Positions 46,882 through 55,273 of a stretch of 64,000 nucleotides of DNA are shown piece by piece (positions within the stretch are counted from its first letter, which is position 1; every line of letters starts with the position of its first letter). This DNA is from Lachnoclostridium sp. (lineage in GTDB: Bacteria > Bacillota > Clostridia > Lachnospirales > Lachnospiraceae), in the NCBI GenBank assembly GCA_023664665.1, contig JAMPEY010000004.1, positions 91,743-155,742 of the forward strand, given 5' to 3'. The notes beneath the pieces were generated by a model that was given only the letters and a program-made list of their open reading frames with translations, did no database searches and was not told where the DNA came from. A program made the position numbers and the translations under genes.

Positions 46882-46991
46882 ACGACAAGTGGTGACTGTA
46901 CACTCTCCCGTGTGTGTCCTAAACTTTTTACAATACTCACACACCGTTTCTACCGATAAGTAGACCTTGTTTTGGTACAGTGACTTGTCGT
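46882..46991 (-). promoter_or_regulatory. Structured leader of the S10 operon
   Basis: In the leader RNA, ACGACAAGU (46983-46991) pairs with ACUUGUCGU (46882-46890) and ACUGUAC (46975-46981) with GUACAGU (46895-46901), leaving a 1/4 internal loop. Inside, CACACAC-GUGUGUG (46938-46944 with 46910-46916) forms another stem. There is no T-run, so it is not a terminator. It ends about 15 bases before the rpsJ ribosome binding site and could be an r-protein target. Confidence 0.65.
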
Positions 46992-47090
46992 CAGTTTCCT
47001 AACTTGACATTCGCTCCACGGAAAACCTGCTTCCGATTGCCCGAAAGCAGCAACCTCACGCTTCACAGCTATCATGCCACAGCAAGTAGT

Positions 47091-47119
47091 AGTATACAGG
47101 ATAAGGAAAAATTTTGCAA
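47091..47119 (-). promoter_or_regulatory. Sigma-A promoter of the S10-spc-alpha operon
   Basis: TTGCAA, exactly 17 bases, TATACT on the minus strand. The untranslated leader to rpsJ would be about 235 bases. Confidence 0.88.
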
Positions 47120-47124
47120 GCACA

Positions 47125-47150
47125 AAATTGTATTTTTTTTAGTACAATTT
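47125..47150 (-). terminator. Weak hairpin at the end of putP
   Basis: AAATTGTA/TACAATTT overlapping the putP stop, then a few T residues on the minus strand. The stem is all A-T but one pair, so termination may be leaky. Confidence 0.4.
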
Positions 47151-48684
47151 ATTTCATGGCCTTCACGGTCTCAAATTCCTTTGTAATTTCCTTGGAAGGC
47201 GCCGGCGTCACCAGTGATACTGCCAAAATTACCAGACTTCCCACAATAAAGGCAGGAAGCAGCTCATAGATATCCCATAAGCCACCCAGAGGACGAACCA
47301 GATACTTCCATACAAATACCATCACGCCCCCGGAAATCATGCCGGCAAGCGCTCCCGGGAAATTCGTGCGCTTCCAGAACAAGGAAAACAGCATGATGGG
47401 ACCGAATGCCCCGCCAAAGCCGGCCCATGCAAAGGACACAATATTAAACACGGAACTGTCCGGATTCCATGCAAGAAACACACCTATCACAGCTATCAGC
47501 ATAATGGTAGCGCGGGCTGCCAGCATAGACATCTTTTCACTCATCTTAATCTTTAAAAAGTCCTGCAGCAGATTCTGGGACACGCTGGATGCCGCCGTAA
47601 GCAGCTGGGAATCCGCCGTTGACATGGTACATGCCAGAATACCCGCAAGCACTACGCCTGCAACAACCGCTGCCAGAAAACCATGCTTCGAGAGCAGATT
47701 GGCAAACTGTATGATAACCGTTTCCGAATCAGCGCTGTTATTAAAGGAAGGAATCGCGCCTGCCGCAGAAGCAGCACAGCCGATCAGTCCCAGAAAAATG
47801 GCAACCGTCATGGAAATCACCACCCAGACGGATGCAATCCTGCGGGCAAGCTTGATTTCCTTTTCATCCCTCACAGCCATAAAACGCAGCAGAATATGAG
47901 GCATTCCAAAATAGCCAAGCCCCCAGGCCACTGTGGATAAAATGGTAAGCATTGTATATGGTTTTGCCATGCCTGCCTTAACATCATAGGTCTGATTCAT
48001 GCTCAAGTACCCAGGAATCGCGCGGGCATTCTCCATAACAGCCCCCCAGCCTCCTGCCGTGTTAATGCCAAAAAATACAATGACAATCAGCGCAATCGTC
48101 ATAACAATGCTCTGAATCAAATCTGTGGTGGATACCGCCAGAAATCCTCCCAGTGCGGTATACCCCACGATAATCAGCGCGCCAACCAGCATCGCCATAT
48201 GATAATCCACCCCAAATAAAGTAGAAAACAGAGTTCCCACTGCCTTAAATCCGGACGCCGTATAGGGAATGAAAAAAATCAGGATAAAGATAGCGGCAAT
48301 ACAGGCAAGTATATTCTTATTATCCCTGTACCTCTTGGAAAAGAAATCGGGAATGGTAATCGCGCCGCAGGAAGCGGAATATCTGCGCAGCTTCTTTGCC
48401 ACAAGCAGCCAGTTCAGATAGGTTCCCACGCCGAGTCCTATCACCGTCCATCCCACATCCGCAATACCCGATATGTATGCAAGTCCCGGAAGACCCATGA
48501 GCAGATAGCTGCTCATGTCTGAAGCCTCGGCGCTCATTGCCGCCACCAAAGGACCCAACTTTCTGCCGCCCAGATAAAACCCTTCTGCGGATGAATCGCT
48601 TTTTCTGCTGAAATAAACACCCACAGCTATCATAACTGCCAGATAAACTACAATTGCCAAAATAATACCAGCCTGTGCACTCAT
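47149..48684 (-). CDS. putP: Sodium/proline symporter PutP
   Basis: 511 residues with about 13 membrane helices of the SSS family. 'SDSSAEGFYLGGRKLGPLVAAMSAEASDMSSYLLMGLPG' (read in parts) is the PutP signature in helix 2, and 'ACTMSTADSQLLTAASSVSQNL' is the sodium-site helix 9 region. It imports proline with Na+. It lies upstream of the ribosomal operon on the same strand but has its own promoter. Confidence 0.93.
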   Translation of the reverse strand: MSAQAGIILAIVVYLAVMIAVGVYFSRKSDSSAEGFYLGGRKLGPLVAAMSAEASDMSSYLLMGLPGLAYISGIADVGWTVIGLGVGTYLNWLLVAKKLRRYSASCGAITIPDFFSKRYRDNKNILACIAAIFILIFFIPYTASGFKAVGTLFSTLFGVDYHMAMLVGALIIVGYTALGGFLAVSTTDLIQSIVMTIALIVIVFFGINTAGGWGAVMENARAIPGYLSMNQTYDVKAGMAKPYTMLTILSTVAWGLGYFGMPHILLRFMAVRDEKEIKLARRIASVWVVISMTVAIFLGLIGCAASAAGAIPSFNNSADSETVIIQFANLLSKHGFLAAVVAGVVLAGILACTMSTADSQLLTAASSVSQNLLQDFLKIKMSEKMSMLAARATIMLIAVIGVFLAWNPDSSVFNIVSFAWAGFGGAFGPIMLFSLFWKRTNFPGALAGMISGGVMVFVWKYLVRPLGGLWDIYELLPAFIVGSLVILAVSLVTPAPSKEITKEFETVKAMK

Positions 48685-48745
48685 AAGTTCTTTTCTCCTT
48701 TTTATGTACCGTTATTCACTATTTATTTATGCGCATTTACTCATT

Positions 48746-48774
48746 AGTCTACTAAGAATTTCCTGATAAGTCAA
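48746..48774 (-). promoter_or_regulatory. Sigma-A promoter of putP
   Basis: TTGACT, 17 bases, TAGACT on the minus strand, about 60 bases before the ATG. Confidence 0.65.
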
Positions 48775-48854
48775 GTCCTATGCACTCAATTCGTCCAATA
48801 ATGACATAATTATACACTAAATAAGGCAAATGTAAACGCATTTTTGCCCCGGCG

Positions 48855-48883
48855 TTGCATAAAATACAAAAATCCTGTATAGT
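48855..48883 (+). promoter_or_regulatory. Sigma-A promoter of methyltransferase gene
   Basis: TTGCAT, 17 bases, TATAGT. Start of RNA would be about 14 bases before the ATG, just enough for the GGGAGG site. Confidence 0.75.
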
Positions 48884-48903
48884 GAATGAGGGAGGATATA
48901 CCT

Positions 48904-49812
48904 ATGTGGATTGCAGACAATTGGAAAGACTATGAAGTGATAGATACCGGCAATGGGGAAAAATTAGAGCGCTGGGGGAAATATCTCCTTGTGCGTCCCG
49001 ACCCTCAGGTCATCTGGGGCACAGATTACGCCAATCCCGGCTGGAAACAGAAAAACGGACATTACCATAGGAGCGCCAAGGGTGGCGGAGAATGGGAATT
49101 CTTTGAACTTCCTGACGAATGGAGCATATCCTATGACCTTGCGGACGCCTCAACACCGGAATGCCGCTCCCTGACTTTTCACCTGAAGCCCTTCAGTTTT
49201 AAACACACAGGTCTGTTTCCCGAACAGGCGGTTAATTGGGATTGGTTTTCCCATATTATCAGAGAAGCCCACCGCCCCGCGGACCAACCCGTAAAAGTGC
49301 TCAATCTGTTTGCCTATACCGGCGGCGCTACCATTGCCGCAGCAGCGGCAGGCGCTGCCGTGACCCATGTGGACGCTTCCAAAGGCATGGTGGGATGGGC
49401 AAAGGAAAATGCCGCCTCCTGCCTGAAAGATGCCCCCATCCGTTTTTTGGTGGATGACTGCGTTAAATTTGTGGAGCGTGAAATCCGCCGGGGCAACAAA
49501 TATGACGGGATTATCATGGACCCGCCCTCCTACGGAAGGGGACCCAAGGGCGAGACATGGAAGTTGGAGGCCAATATATGGTCTTTCATTGAATTGACGG
49601 CTCATCTGCTTTCCAAAGATGCCCTGTTCTTTTTGCTCAATTCCTATACCACGGGACTACAGCCGGCAGTTCTCTCCTATATGCTGAACTCTGCCCTTGC
49701 CAAACCGCTGGGCGGTCATGTGGAAGCCGGTGAAATCGGCCTGCCTGTCACGGAAAGCGGTCTGGCGCTTCCCTGCGGCGCTTGCGGCAGATGGATGCGG
49801 GATGCTTCTTAA
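48904..49812 (+). CDS. Class I SAM-dependent methyltransferase, RlmI/RlmK-like
   Basis: 302 residues. 'VLNLFAYTGGATIAAAAAGA' is the SAM loop, 'VTHVDASKGMVGWAKENA' motif II, and 'DGIIMDPPSYGRGPKGE' the DPP(S/F/Y) catalytic motif of base methyltransferases related to RlmI. The N-terminal PUA domain of RlmI is absent; a short beta-rich segment replaces it. It probably methylates rRNA; the position is unknown. ATG 48904 has GGGAGG at 8 bases. Confidence 0.8.
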   Translation: MWIADNWKDYEVIDTGNGEKLERWGKYLLVRPDPQVIWGTDYANPGWKQKNGHYHRSAKGGGEWEFFELPDEWSISYDLADASTPECRSLTFHLKPFSFKHTGLFPEQAVNWDWFSHIIREAHRPADQPVKVLNLFAYTGGATIAAAAAGAAVTHVDASKGMVGWAKENAASCLKDAPIRFLVDDCVKFVEREIRRGNKYDGIIMDPPSYGRGPKGETWKLEANIWSFIELTAHLLSKDALFFLLNSYTTGLQPAVLSYMLNSALAKPLGGHVEAGEIGLPVTESGLALPCGACGRWMRDAS

Positions 49813-49829
49813 CGCTATCTTTATACCCA

Positions 49830-49857
49830 TTGCCATGCAAGTAAGATACAATAGAAT
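49830..49857 (+). promoter_or_regulatory. Candidate promoter of the two-component operon
   Basis: TTGCCA, 16 bases, TAGAAT, each five of six to consensus, about 40 bases before the kinase ATG. Confidence 0.55.
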
Positions 49858-49895
49858 CATACAGTTGTTGTGTTTTTGTTTACAAAGGAGATGTC

Positions 49896-50813
49896 ATGCA
49901 TCGAAAATTACAGAATATGCCTGTTTGGAAGCAGTACCTCTACAGCCTCCTGCTTTCCAGCATTTGCTTGGGCGCCGCCATGGCTGTTGCTTTTGTTTAC
50001 CATGCCCTGCTGCCGGAAAGTCACTTTGCGATACTGCTGTTTTTCCTATTGGCAGTTCTTATCACCTCGCATTGTATCACATCTTTTTCCGTGCTTTTAT
50101 TAAAAGATATTTCAAACCAACACCGGAAGCTTCTCTCAGAATCCGAGATTGAGAAAATGCGTGCAAATCTGCTGCGTTCTATCTCCCACGACTTAAGAAC
50201 TCCCTTAGCCGTCATCATCGGTAACAGCTCTCTCTATTTAGACAGTACAAACCAATTAAGCGAAACAGAAAAAGCAGAGCTTTTGACCAATATTCATGAG
50301 GAAGCAGACTGGCTTTTAAATGTAGTGGAAAATCTTCTTGTCATCACCCGTATCCAAAAAGACAGTTTTTCCATTGCCACCCGCCCGGAAGCCTTAGAGG
50401 AAGTGATTGCCGAAGCCCTGCAAAAATTTAAAAAGCACTATCCCGATGTCGCCGTCAAAGTGCAGATTCCCGAATCTTATATTTCGCTTCCCATGGATGC
50501 CATTTTGATTGAACAGGTCATGATCAATCTGCTGTCCAACGCTTCCCTCCATTCCGGAAGCCCGACGCCCATTGAAGTAACCGTGCGGGACATGCCCCAC
50601 GCCGTATCTGTCTCCATAAAGGATTACGGTAACGGCATTCCTCAAGAAAAGCTGGACAGCCTCTTTGACGGCACATCCTATCCCGTATCCGGCAAAGGCA
50701 CCGGCGTCGGGCTTTCCATCTGCCAGACCATCATCGCCGCGCACCACGGCACAATTTTAGGACGGAATCACAAGACAGGCGCCGAATTTGTCTTTACGCT
50801 GCCCAAAAGCTGA
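49896..50813 (+). CDS. Membrane sensor histidine kinase, KdpD C-terminal-like
   Basis: 305 residues. Two membrane helices (about 12-35 and 43-69) with almost no outside loop. His98 in 'SISHDLRTPLAVIIG' is the phosphoacceptor; 'NLLSNASLHS' is the N box, 'DYGNGIP' G1 and 'GKGTGVGLSI' G2. It resembles the C-terminal half of KdpD, but the large N-terminal KdpD/Usp domains are missing and no kdp genes are nearby, so the signal may be within the membrane. AAAGGAG lies before the ATG. Confidence 0.88.
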   Translation: MHRKLQNMPVWKQYLYSLLLSSICLGAAMAVAFVYHALLPESHFAILLFFLLAVLITSHCITSFSVLLLKDISNQHRKLLSESEIEKMRANLLRSISHDLRTPLAVIIGNSSLYLDSTNQLSETEKAELLTNIHEEADWLLNVVENLLVITRIQKDSFSIATRPEALEEVIAEALQKFKKHYPDVAVKVQIPESYISLPMDAILIEQVMINLLSNASLHSGSPTPIEVTVRDMPHAVSVSIKDYGNGIPQEKLDSLFDGTSYPVSGKGTGVGLSICQTIIAAHHGTILGRNHKTGAEFVFTLPKS

Positions 50814-50852
50814 AAGGAACACTCCGACCATACCAAAGAAAAGAGGGATAAC

Positions 50853-51548
50853 ATGAACCCGAAGACAAAGATACTGTTAATTGAAGATGACAAAAATTTG
50901 AACAACTTTATTACCACCGTTCTGGAGTCCAATGACTACAAAGTCATGACCGCCTTTTCCGGCAGGGAAGGCATCAGCCTCACCACATCCTTTTGTCCCA
51001 ATATCATTCTTTTAGATTTAGGACTTCCCGATATGGACGGGCTTGTTGTGCTGCAACAGGTGCGCAGCTGGAGCAGTCTCCCCATTATCATCCTGTCCGC
51101 CCATATGAGTGAGGAGGAAAAAGTCGCCGCTCTGGATATGGGAGCGGACGACTACATCACAAAACCCTTCGGAACCGCCGAGCTGATGGCGCGCATCCGC
51201 ACCTCCCTCCGCCACAGCCATAAAGAATCGCCAAACCACATATACAAAGCCCTTGATCTGGAAATCCAGTTTGACAAGCGCAAAGTCCTGCTTGCCGGAA
51301 AGGATATCCACCTGACCCAGATTGAGTACCAGCTTCTGACCCTTCTTGCGGAAAATTCCGGCAAAGTGCTGACTTACGGCTATATCATGAATACCATTTG
51401 GGGACCCTACTCCGATGACGGCAATCAGATCCTGCGGGTAAACATGGCAAATATCCGGCGCAAAATCGAAGCCCAGCCTGCCCAGCCCCAATATGTGTTT
51501 ACGGAAATCGGCGTCGGTTACCGGATGCTGGAAAACGAAAATCAATAA
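50853..51548 (+). CDS. OmpR/KdpE-type response regulator
   Basis: 231 residues. Receiver domain with Asp12, Asp13, phosphoacceptor Asp55 (LLDLGLPDMDG) and Lys near 106 (YITKPFG); C-terminal winged helix 'LTQIEYQLLTLLAENSGKVLTYGYIMNTIWG', read in parts. It is the partner of the kinase 40 bases upstream. Its targets are unknown. It converges on the anti-sigma gene with only 6 bases between stops and no terminator. Confidence 0.9.
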   Translation: MNPKTKILLIEDDKNLNNFITTVLESNDYKVMTAFSGREGISLTTSFCPNIILLDLGLPDMDGLVVLQQVRSWSSLPIIILSAHMSEEEKVAALDMGADDYITKPFGTAELMARIRTSLRHSHKESPNHIYKALDLEIQFDKRKVLLAGKDIHLTQIEYQLLTLLAENSGKVLTYGYIMNTIWGPYSDDGNQILRVNMANIRRKIEAQPAQPQYVFTEIGVGYRMLENENQ

Positions 51549-51554
51549 TATAGT

Positions 51555-52655
51555 TTACGGATGAATGGATGCAAACATCTCCCATATTTCCTCCGCGCTT
51601 CCTCTGCCGTTAAATTCCACCAGAATGCCGCTGTCATAAAGCACCGCAAAATTTCCCCTCGGCGTGCTTGTGTCTCCCGCATCCGGTACGGATTTCATGC
51701 GCGCTTCCACCATTTCAAGGGAAAAATCCGCCTCTGTAAACACAGGATTGTAGAAAACCTCAAAATATTCCATAGGCACCGTATCGGCATAAGGGATTTC
51801 ATACAAATGTACATCATAAGTTTCCGGTCTTTTGGGGTCAACAATCCTTTTTTGGAAAGAATCATTCACATCTGCCGGCATGCTGGCAACGGCATAAAAT
51901 TCCGTAATATTCAGCATGATATCATCCATGCCTTTGCACCAGCACAGACTCATATCCAGATAACTGTTATCCGGCGAAGCCCCCCTTGCCGACTCAAGCC
52001 GATAGCCTGCCGGAATCGTTTCCGGCACATATCCGCCGATTCTCTCCATCTCCTTTGCTTCCCGCAAAGTAATCTCAGGCCGGATATCTCCCAGACATAC
52101 CTCCACTTGGTCGGAATCCGACGGGCTAAGATTACTGTTCTGGGCAGTCGAAAATTCCTCCTTCCCGCCTAATGCCCCATCCTTCATAGTTACGCCTTCC
52201 TGTAATTTGCTTTCCGCATCCTGCATATCCGTTTGCATAGGCACACCCGCTTCGGATTTCATCCCCTCGCCGGGTGCTTCTTTTTCCAAACCCAAATCAT
52301 TCCTATACGCCTCTTCCTGTGGCGCCATGTCCGCGCTTGCCCCATCACTGCCGCCTGCCATAGCGCCATTTTCCGCTGACTGTTGCTTCAAAAAAGCATA
52401 TCCGCTGCCTGAGGTATCACTTTTATTGCTTGTAACACTGTAGACTCCAAAAACGCAGACCCCCATCGCCACAATGGCAAAACAGGCCGCCAGCTGCTTT
52501 CCGTATCTCCAAAAAGGAATCACTCTTTTAACTCCCTCGCTCCGCTCCAGCAATTCCCCATCCACGCCCGACAAGGCTTCCATCAGGCGCACTGCTTTCT
52601 GCCTGTCCGTTTCTTTTTCCATATATTTATCCTCCAAATGAATCAAGTTGCTCAT
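51555..52655 (-). CDS. Probable membrane anti-sigma factor with large exported domain
   Basis: 366 residues. About 50 cytosolic residues, one membrane helix ('AACFAIVAMGVCVFGVYSV'), then a Ser/Gly/Glu-rich linker and an outside domain of about 170 residues: 'YVPETIPAGYRLESARGASP' and 'ILVEFNGRGSAEEIWEMFAS', which recalls DUF4367-type sensor domains. It follows the ECF sigma gene, the usual place for its anti-sigma. No zinc HxxxCxxC motif is present, so binding is by another route. ATG 52655 has GGAGG at 5 bases. Confidence 0.65.
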   Translation of the reverse strand: MSNLIHLEDKYMEKETDRQKAVRLMEALSGVDGELLERSEGVKRVIPFWRYGKQLAACFAIVAMGVCVFGVYSVTSNKSDTSGSGYAFLKQQSAENGAMAGGSDGASADMAPQEEAYRNDLGLEKEAPGEGMKSEAGVPMQTDMQDAESKLQEGVTMKDGALGGKEEFSTAQNSNLSPSDSDQVEVCLGDIRPEITLREAKEMERIGGYVPETIPAGYRLESARGASPDNSYLDMSLCWCKGMDDIMLNITEFYAVASMPADVNDSFQKRIVDPKRPETYDVHLYEIPYADTVPMEYFEVFYNPVFTEADFSLEMVEARMKSVPDAGDTSTPRGNFAVLYDSGILVEFNGRGSAEEIWEMFASIHP

Positions 52656-52692
52656 AATATCCTCCATGCCGCTTTAGCGGCTCAAAATAGCA

Positions 52693-52800
52693 AAGCCAAT
52701 AAATTGGCTTATGAAAAACGCTGTTTTTGCGTTTTTCGGTGTGAAGATTTAGAATTTCTTATGTCTGCGTACTTTGCAGACTTAGAAATTCTCTTCACAC
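52693..52800 (-). repeat. Structured intercistronic element, sigma/anti-sigma copy
   Basis: In RNA the element begins at the last codon of the sigma gene: GUGUGAAG/CUUCACAC (52793-52800 with 52739-52746), GAAUUUCU/AGAAAUUC, GUCUGC/GCAGAC, loop AAAGUAC. Then GAAAAACGC/GCGUUUUUC (52713-52737) and AAGCCAAU/AUUGGCUU (52693-52710). The first stem-loop is nearly the same as at 39989-40050; the other two keep pairing with different bases. Confidence 0.82.
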
Positions 52801-53355
52801 TACAATTCCCTCCTGTTCCAAATATTCCCTCAGTTTATTTCTTGTGCGGAAAAGAGAGGTTTTCACCGTGTTCAGATTCATATGATAACGCTTGGCTATC
52901 ACGGCGTACTCTTCCACATACCAATATCTCCTGAGAAACACATTGCAGTCCTGCTCGCTAAGGGTATGTAAAAATTTGTTCAACATATGCTCCAATTCCG
53001 CAGCTTCCACGGCTTCCTCCGTGTTGTGGGATGCCGGAATACATTCCATCAGCTCATCCAATGCAAATTCCATTTCTCCACTTCCTCTCTTGGCAGCATT
53101 CTTATGCTTCCACTTATCCAAAGACAGGTTTCTGGTGATAGTGCCCAAAAAGATGGACAGCCTGTCCGGACGCTTGGGCGGCATGGCATTCCATGCTCTC
53201 AGCCAAGTGTCATTGACACACTCGTCACAGTCCTCCCTGTCATGAAGAATATGCAAGGCGATACTGCGGCAATATTTTCCGTAACTCTTTTCACTCTCGG
53301 CAATGGCCCGTTCACTTCTTTCCCAGTATAAATCTATAATTTCCGTATCCCTCAT
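52795..53355 (-). CDS. ECF-type RNA polymerase sigma factor
   Basis: 186 residues. Region 2 'YGKYCRSIALHILHDREDCDECVNDTWLRAWNAMPP' (read in parts) and region 4 'LSEQDCNVFLRRYWYVEEYAVIAKRYHMNLNTVKTSLFRTRNKL' mark a sigma-70 ECF protein. It likely answers envelope stress, with the protein at 51555 as anti-sigma. Its own promoter has a SigW-type sequence, suggesting autoregulation. GGAGG precedes the ATG. The last codons are inside the structured element. Confidence 0.9.
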   Translation of the reverse strand: MRDTEIIDLYWERSERAIAESEKSYGKYCRSIALHILHDREDCDECVNDTWLRAWNAMPPKRPDRLSIFLGTITRNLSLDKWKHKNAAKRGSGEMEFALDELMECIPASHNTEEAVEAAELEHMLNKFLHTLSEQDCNVFLRRYWYVEEYAVIAKRYHMNLNTVKTSLFRTRNKLREYLEQEGIVV

Positions 53356-53395
53356 GCTTTATCCTCCACCTGTTTTTATCCCCTTCTCTTATACA

Positions 53396-53421
53396 AACGA
53401 CATCCGGCTTTAAAAGTTTCA
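53396..53421 (-). promoter_or_regulatory. ECF-type (SigW-like) promoter of the sigma operon
   Basis: TGAAAC, 16 bases, CGTT on the minus strand, close to the B. subtilis SigW form TGAAAC-N16-CGTA. RNA would start about 35 bases before the ATG. Confidence 0.75.
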
Positions 53422-53424
53422 ACT

Positions 53425-53470
53425 TAAAAAAATAAAGTTACAGTTCCATCCTGCGACTTCCCTGTAACCT
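53425..53470 (-). terminator. Rho-independent terminator of tcdA-like gene
   Basis: GTTACAG/CTGTAAC stem with an 18-base loop and then a run of T on the minus strand, directly after the stop. Confidence 0.7.
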
Positions 53471-53472
53471 TA

Positions 53473-54198
53473 TTATACCATGAGCGCCGTCAAATCCTTA
53501 ACCACTTCTCCCGCAAGAATCAGTCCCGCCACAGGCGGCACAAAAGCAATGCTTCCGGGAATACTGCGCTTACCGCCGGAAACATCTTCCTCAGCAGAAA
53601 TTTCTTTCACGGAAAATGCTTTTTCCGTGGAGTAAACCACCTTCAATTTTTCCACGCCCCGCTTCTTCAATTCCCTGCGCATAATCCTTGCCAAAGGACA
53701 TACGCTGGTTTCATAAATATCCGCCACCCGAAAAGCGGAAGCCTCCAATTTATTTCCCGCTCCCATGCTGCTTACCACCGGCACGCCTGCCGCTTTCGCC
53801 TGCATAATAATCTCAATTTTTGCGGTGACGGTATCCACCGCGTCCACCACATAATCATAGTTGGAAAAATCAAACTGCCCCGCAGTTTCCGGCAGATAAA
53901 AGCATCGGTGCGCTTCCACCGCCGCCTCCGGATTAATGGACAAAATGCGGGCTTTCATGACATCCACCTTATACTGCCCCACCGTATCGTGCGTGGCGAT
54001 AATCTGCCTATTGATATTGCTGATACAGACCTTATCATTATCTATCAGATCCAAGCGTCCGACGCCGCTTCGGGCAAGGGCTTCCGCCACATAACCGCCC
54101 ACGCCGCCGATGCCGAATATGGCTACTCTGGATTTGCTTAAACGCTCTACCCCGGCTTTTCCTATTAACAGTTCTGTTCTGGAAAACTGCTCTGACAT
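53473..54198 (-). CDS. tcdA: tRNA threonylcarbamoyladenosine dehydratase (ThiF/TcdA family)
   Basis: 241 residues. 'VAIFGIGGVGGYVAEALARSG' is the ATP-binding Rossmann motif and 'NINRQI' and 'DAVDTVTAKIEI' follow as in E1-like enzymes. The 'TSVCPLARIMRRELKKRGV' block is typical of TcdA (CsdL), which closes t6A37 in tRNA to the cyclic form. No sulfur-carrier gene is adjacent, which supports TcdA over ThiF or MoeB. Confidence 0.88.
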   Translation of the reverse strand: MSEQFSRTELLIGKAGVERLSKSRVAIFGIGGVGGYVAEALARSGVGRLDLIDNDKVCISNINRQIIATHDTVGQYKVDVMKARILSINPEAAVEAHRCFYLPETAGQFDFSNYDYVVDAVDTVTAKIEIIMQAKAAGVPVVSSMGAGNKLEASAFRVADIYETSVCPLARIMRRELKKRGVEKLKVVYSTEKAFSVKEISAEEDVSGGKRSIPGSIAFVPPVAGLILAGEVVKDLTALMV

Positions 54199-54267
54199 AA
54201 ATGTCCTTCCTCTCTGAGTTTCTCATGGGGCTGCATTTTCCCATGGGATTAACTTTTTCCCATGAAG

Positions 54268-55197
54268 CTACCCTGCAATATCCGCCAAGACGCCAAAGGT
54301 ATATCCCATTTCCTCCCATTTGGTGAGCAATTCATCCAAGATTTCTCCATTGGTTTTTGAGGTGTTATGTAACAGAACAACGGCGCCCGGATGGATACGG
54401 GTCGTCAGTTTCCGAAAAGCCTCCTCATGACTGGGCTGACTGTCTACATTCCAATCCACATACGCCAGACTCCAGAAAAAGGTGGAATACCCTAGTTCCT
54501 TTGCCATTTGCAGATTCGCCGTATTGTACTTTCCCTGAGGCGGTCGATAATACATCGCCATCTCCTGCCCCGTAACCTCTTTGAATTTCTCCGACACATC
54601 TGTCATTTCTTTTTGAAAAGCGTCCTTGTCGGAGATTGTGGACATATCCGGGTGATGATAGGTATGATTGCCCACCGTATGCCCTTCTTCCACCATGCGC
54701 TTCACCAAATCCGGCGCCGATTCCAGATAATGCCCTACCACAAAAAAAGTGGCAGGCGCATTGTGCTTTTTCAGCGCATCCAGAATTGCCTCCGTATTGC
54801 CGTTTTCATAACCGCAGTCAAAAGTCAGATAAATCACCTTTTCACTATTATCGCCCACAAAGTAAGCATTGTATTCCTTCAACTGCTCCGGGGTTGCATT
54901 TCCCGTAGGCTGCGCGCCCTCTGCGCCAAAACCCAGCCCCCAATTCTCCGAAGTCAAAACTCCCGCGGAGGTCTGCTGTACCTTGGGAGAATTTCCGGAC
55001 ATGGTCTCCGCCACAGCCCTTCCCAAAAAGTACATGGAGCCAAAAAATAATAATGTGGTTGCCAGAAATATGCCCTTTTCCACATCTTCCTTTTCCAGCC
55101 ACTTTCTAATCTTTTGCTTCCACGAATCTACATCCGCACCATTCCTGTTTGAGCCATCTCTTCTGCCGACAGTATCTTCTACCCATTCTGATTTCAT
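54268..55197 (-). CDS. Membrane-anchored polysaccharide deacetylase, PdaA-like
   Basis: 309 residues. One membrane helix at about 43-62 anchors a NodB-type domain. 'VIYLTFDCGYENGNTEAILD' is motif 1 (Asp and metal Asp, as PdaA's TFDNGYEN), 'GNHTYHHPDMS' the metal His pair, 'RPPQGKYN' motif 3 and 'GAVVLLHNT' the last. PdaA enzymes remove the N-acetyl or lactam-precursor acetyl group from spore cortex muramic acid. Whether this is for spores or vegetative wall cannot be said. Confidence 0.85.
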   Translation of the reverse strand: MKSEWVEDTVGRRDGSNRNGADVDSWKQKIRKWLEKEDVEKGIFLATTLLFFGSMYFLGRAVAETMSGNSPKVQQTSAGVLTSENWGLGFGAEGAQPTGNATPEQLKEYNAYFVGDNSEKVIYLTFDCGYENGNTEAILDALKKHNAPATFFVVGHYLESAPDLVKRMVEEGHTVGNHTYHHPDMSTISDKDAFQKEMTDVSEKFKEVTGQEMAMYYRPPQGKYNTANLQMAKELGYSTFFWSLAYVDWNVDSQPSHEEAFRKLTTRIHPGAVVLLHNTSKTNGEILDELLTKWEEMGYTFGVLADIAG

Positions 55198-55273
55198 ATA
55201 GCACTAGCCTTTTCCCGGTAAATAATCTTACTACACTATATGAAAAATCTGTGGCTGATAGAATCTTCCTTCC

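Noticed and set aside
49896-51548. Two-component pair as a KdpDE potassium system
   Set aside because: The kinase lacks the KdpD sensor domains and no kdpFABC genes are near; only the domain type is similar.
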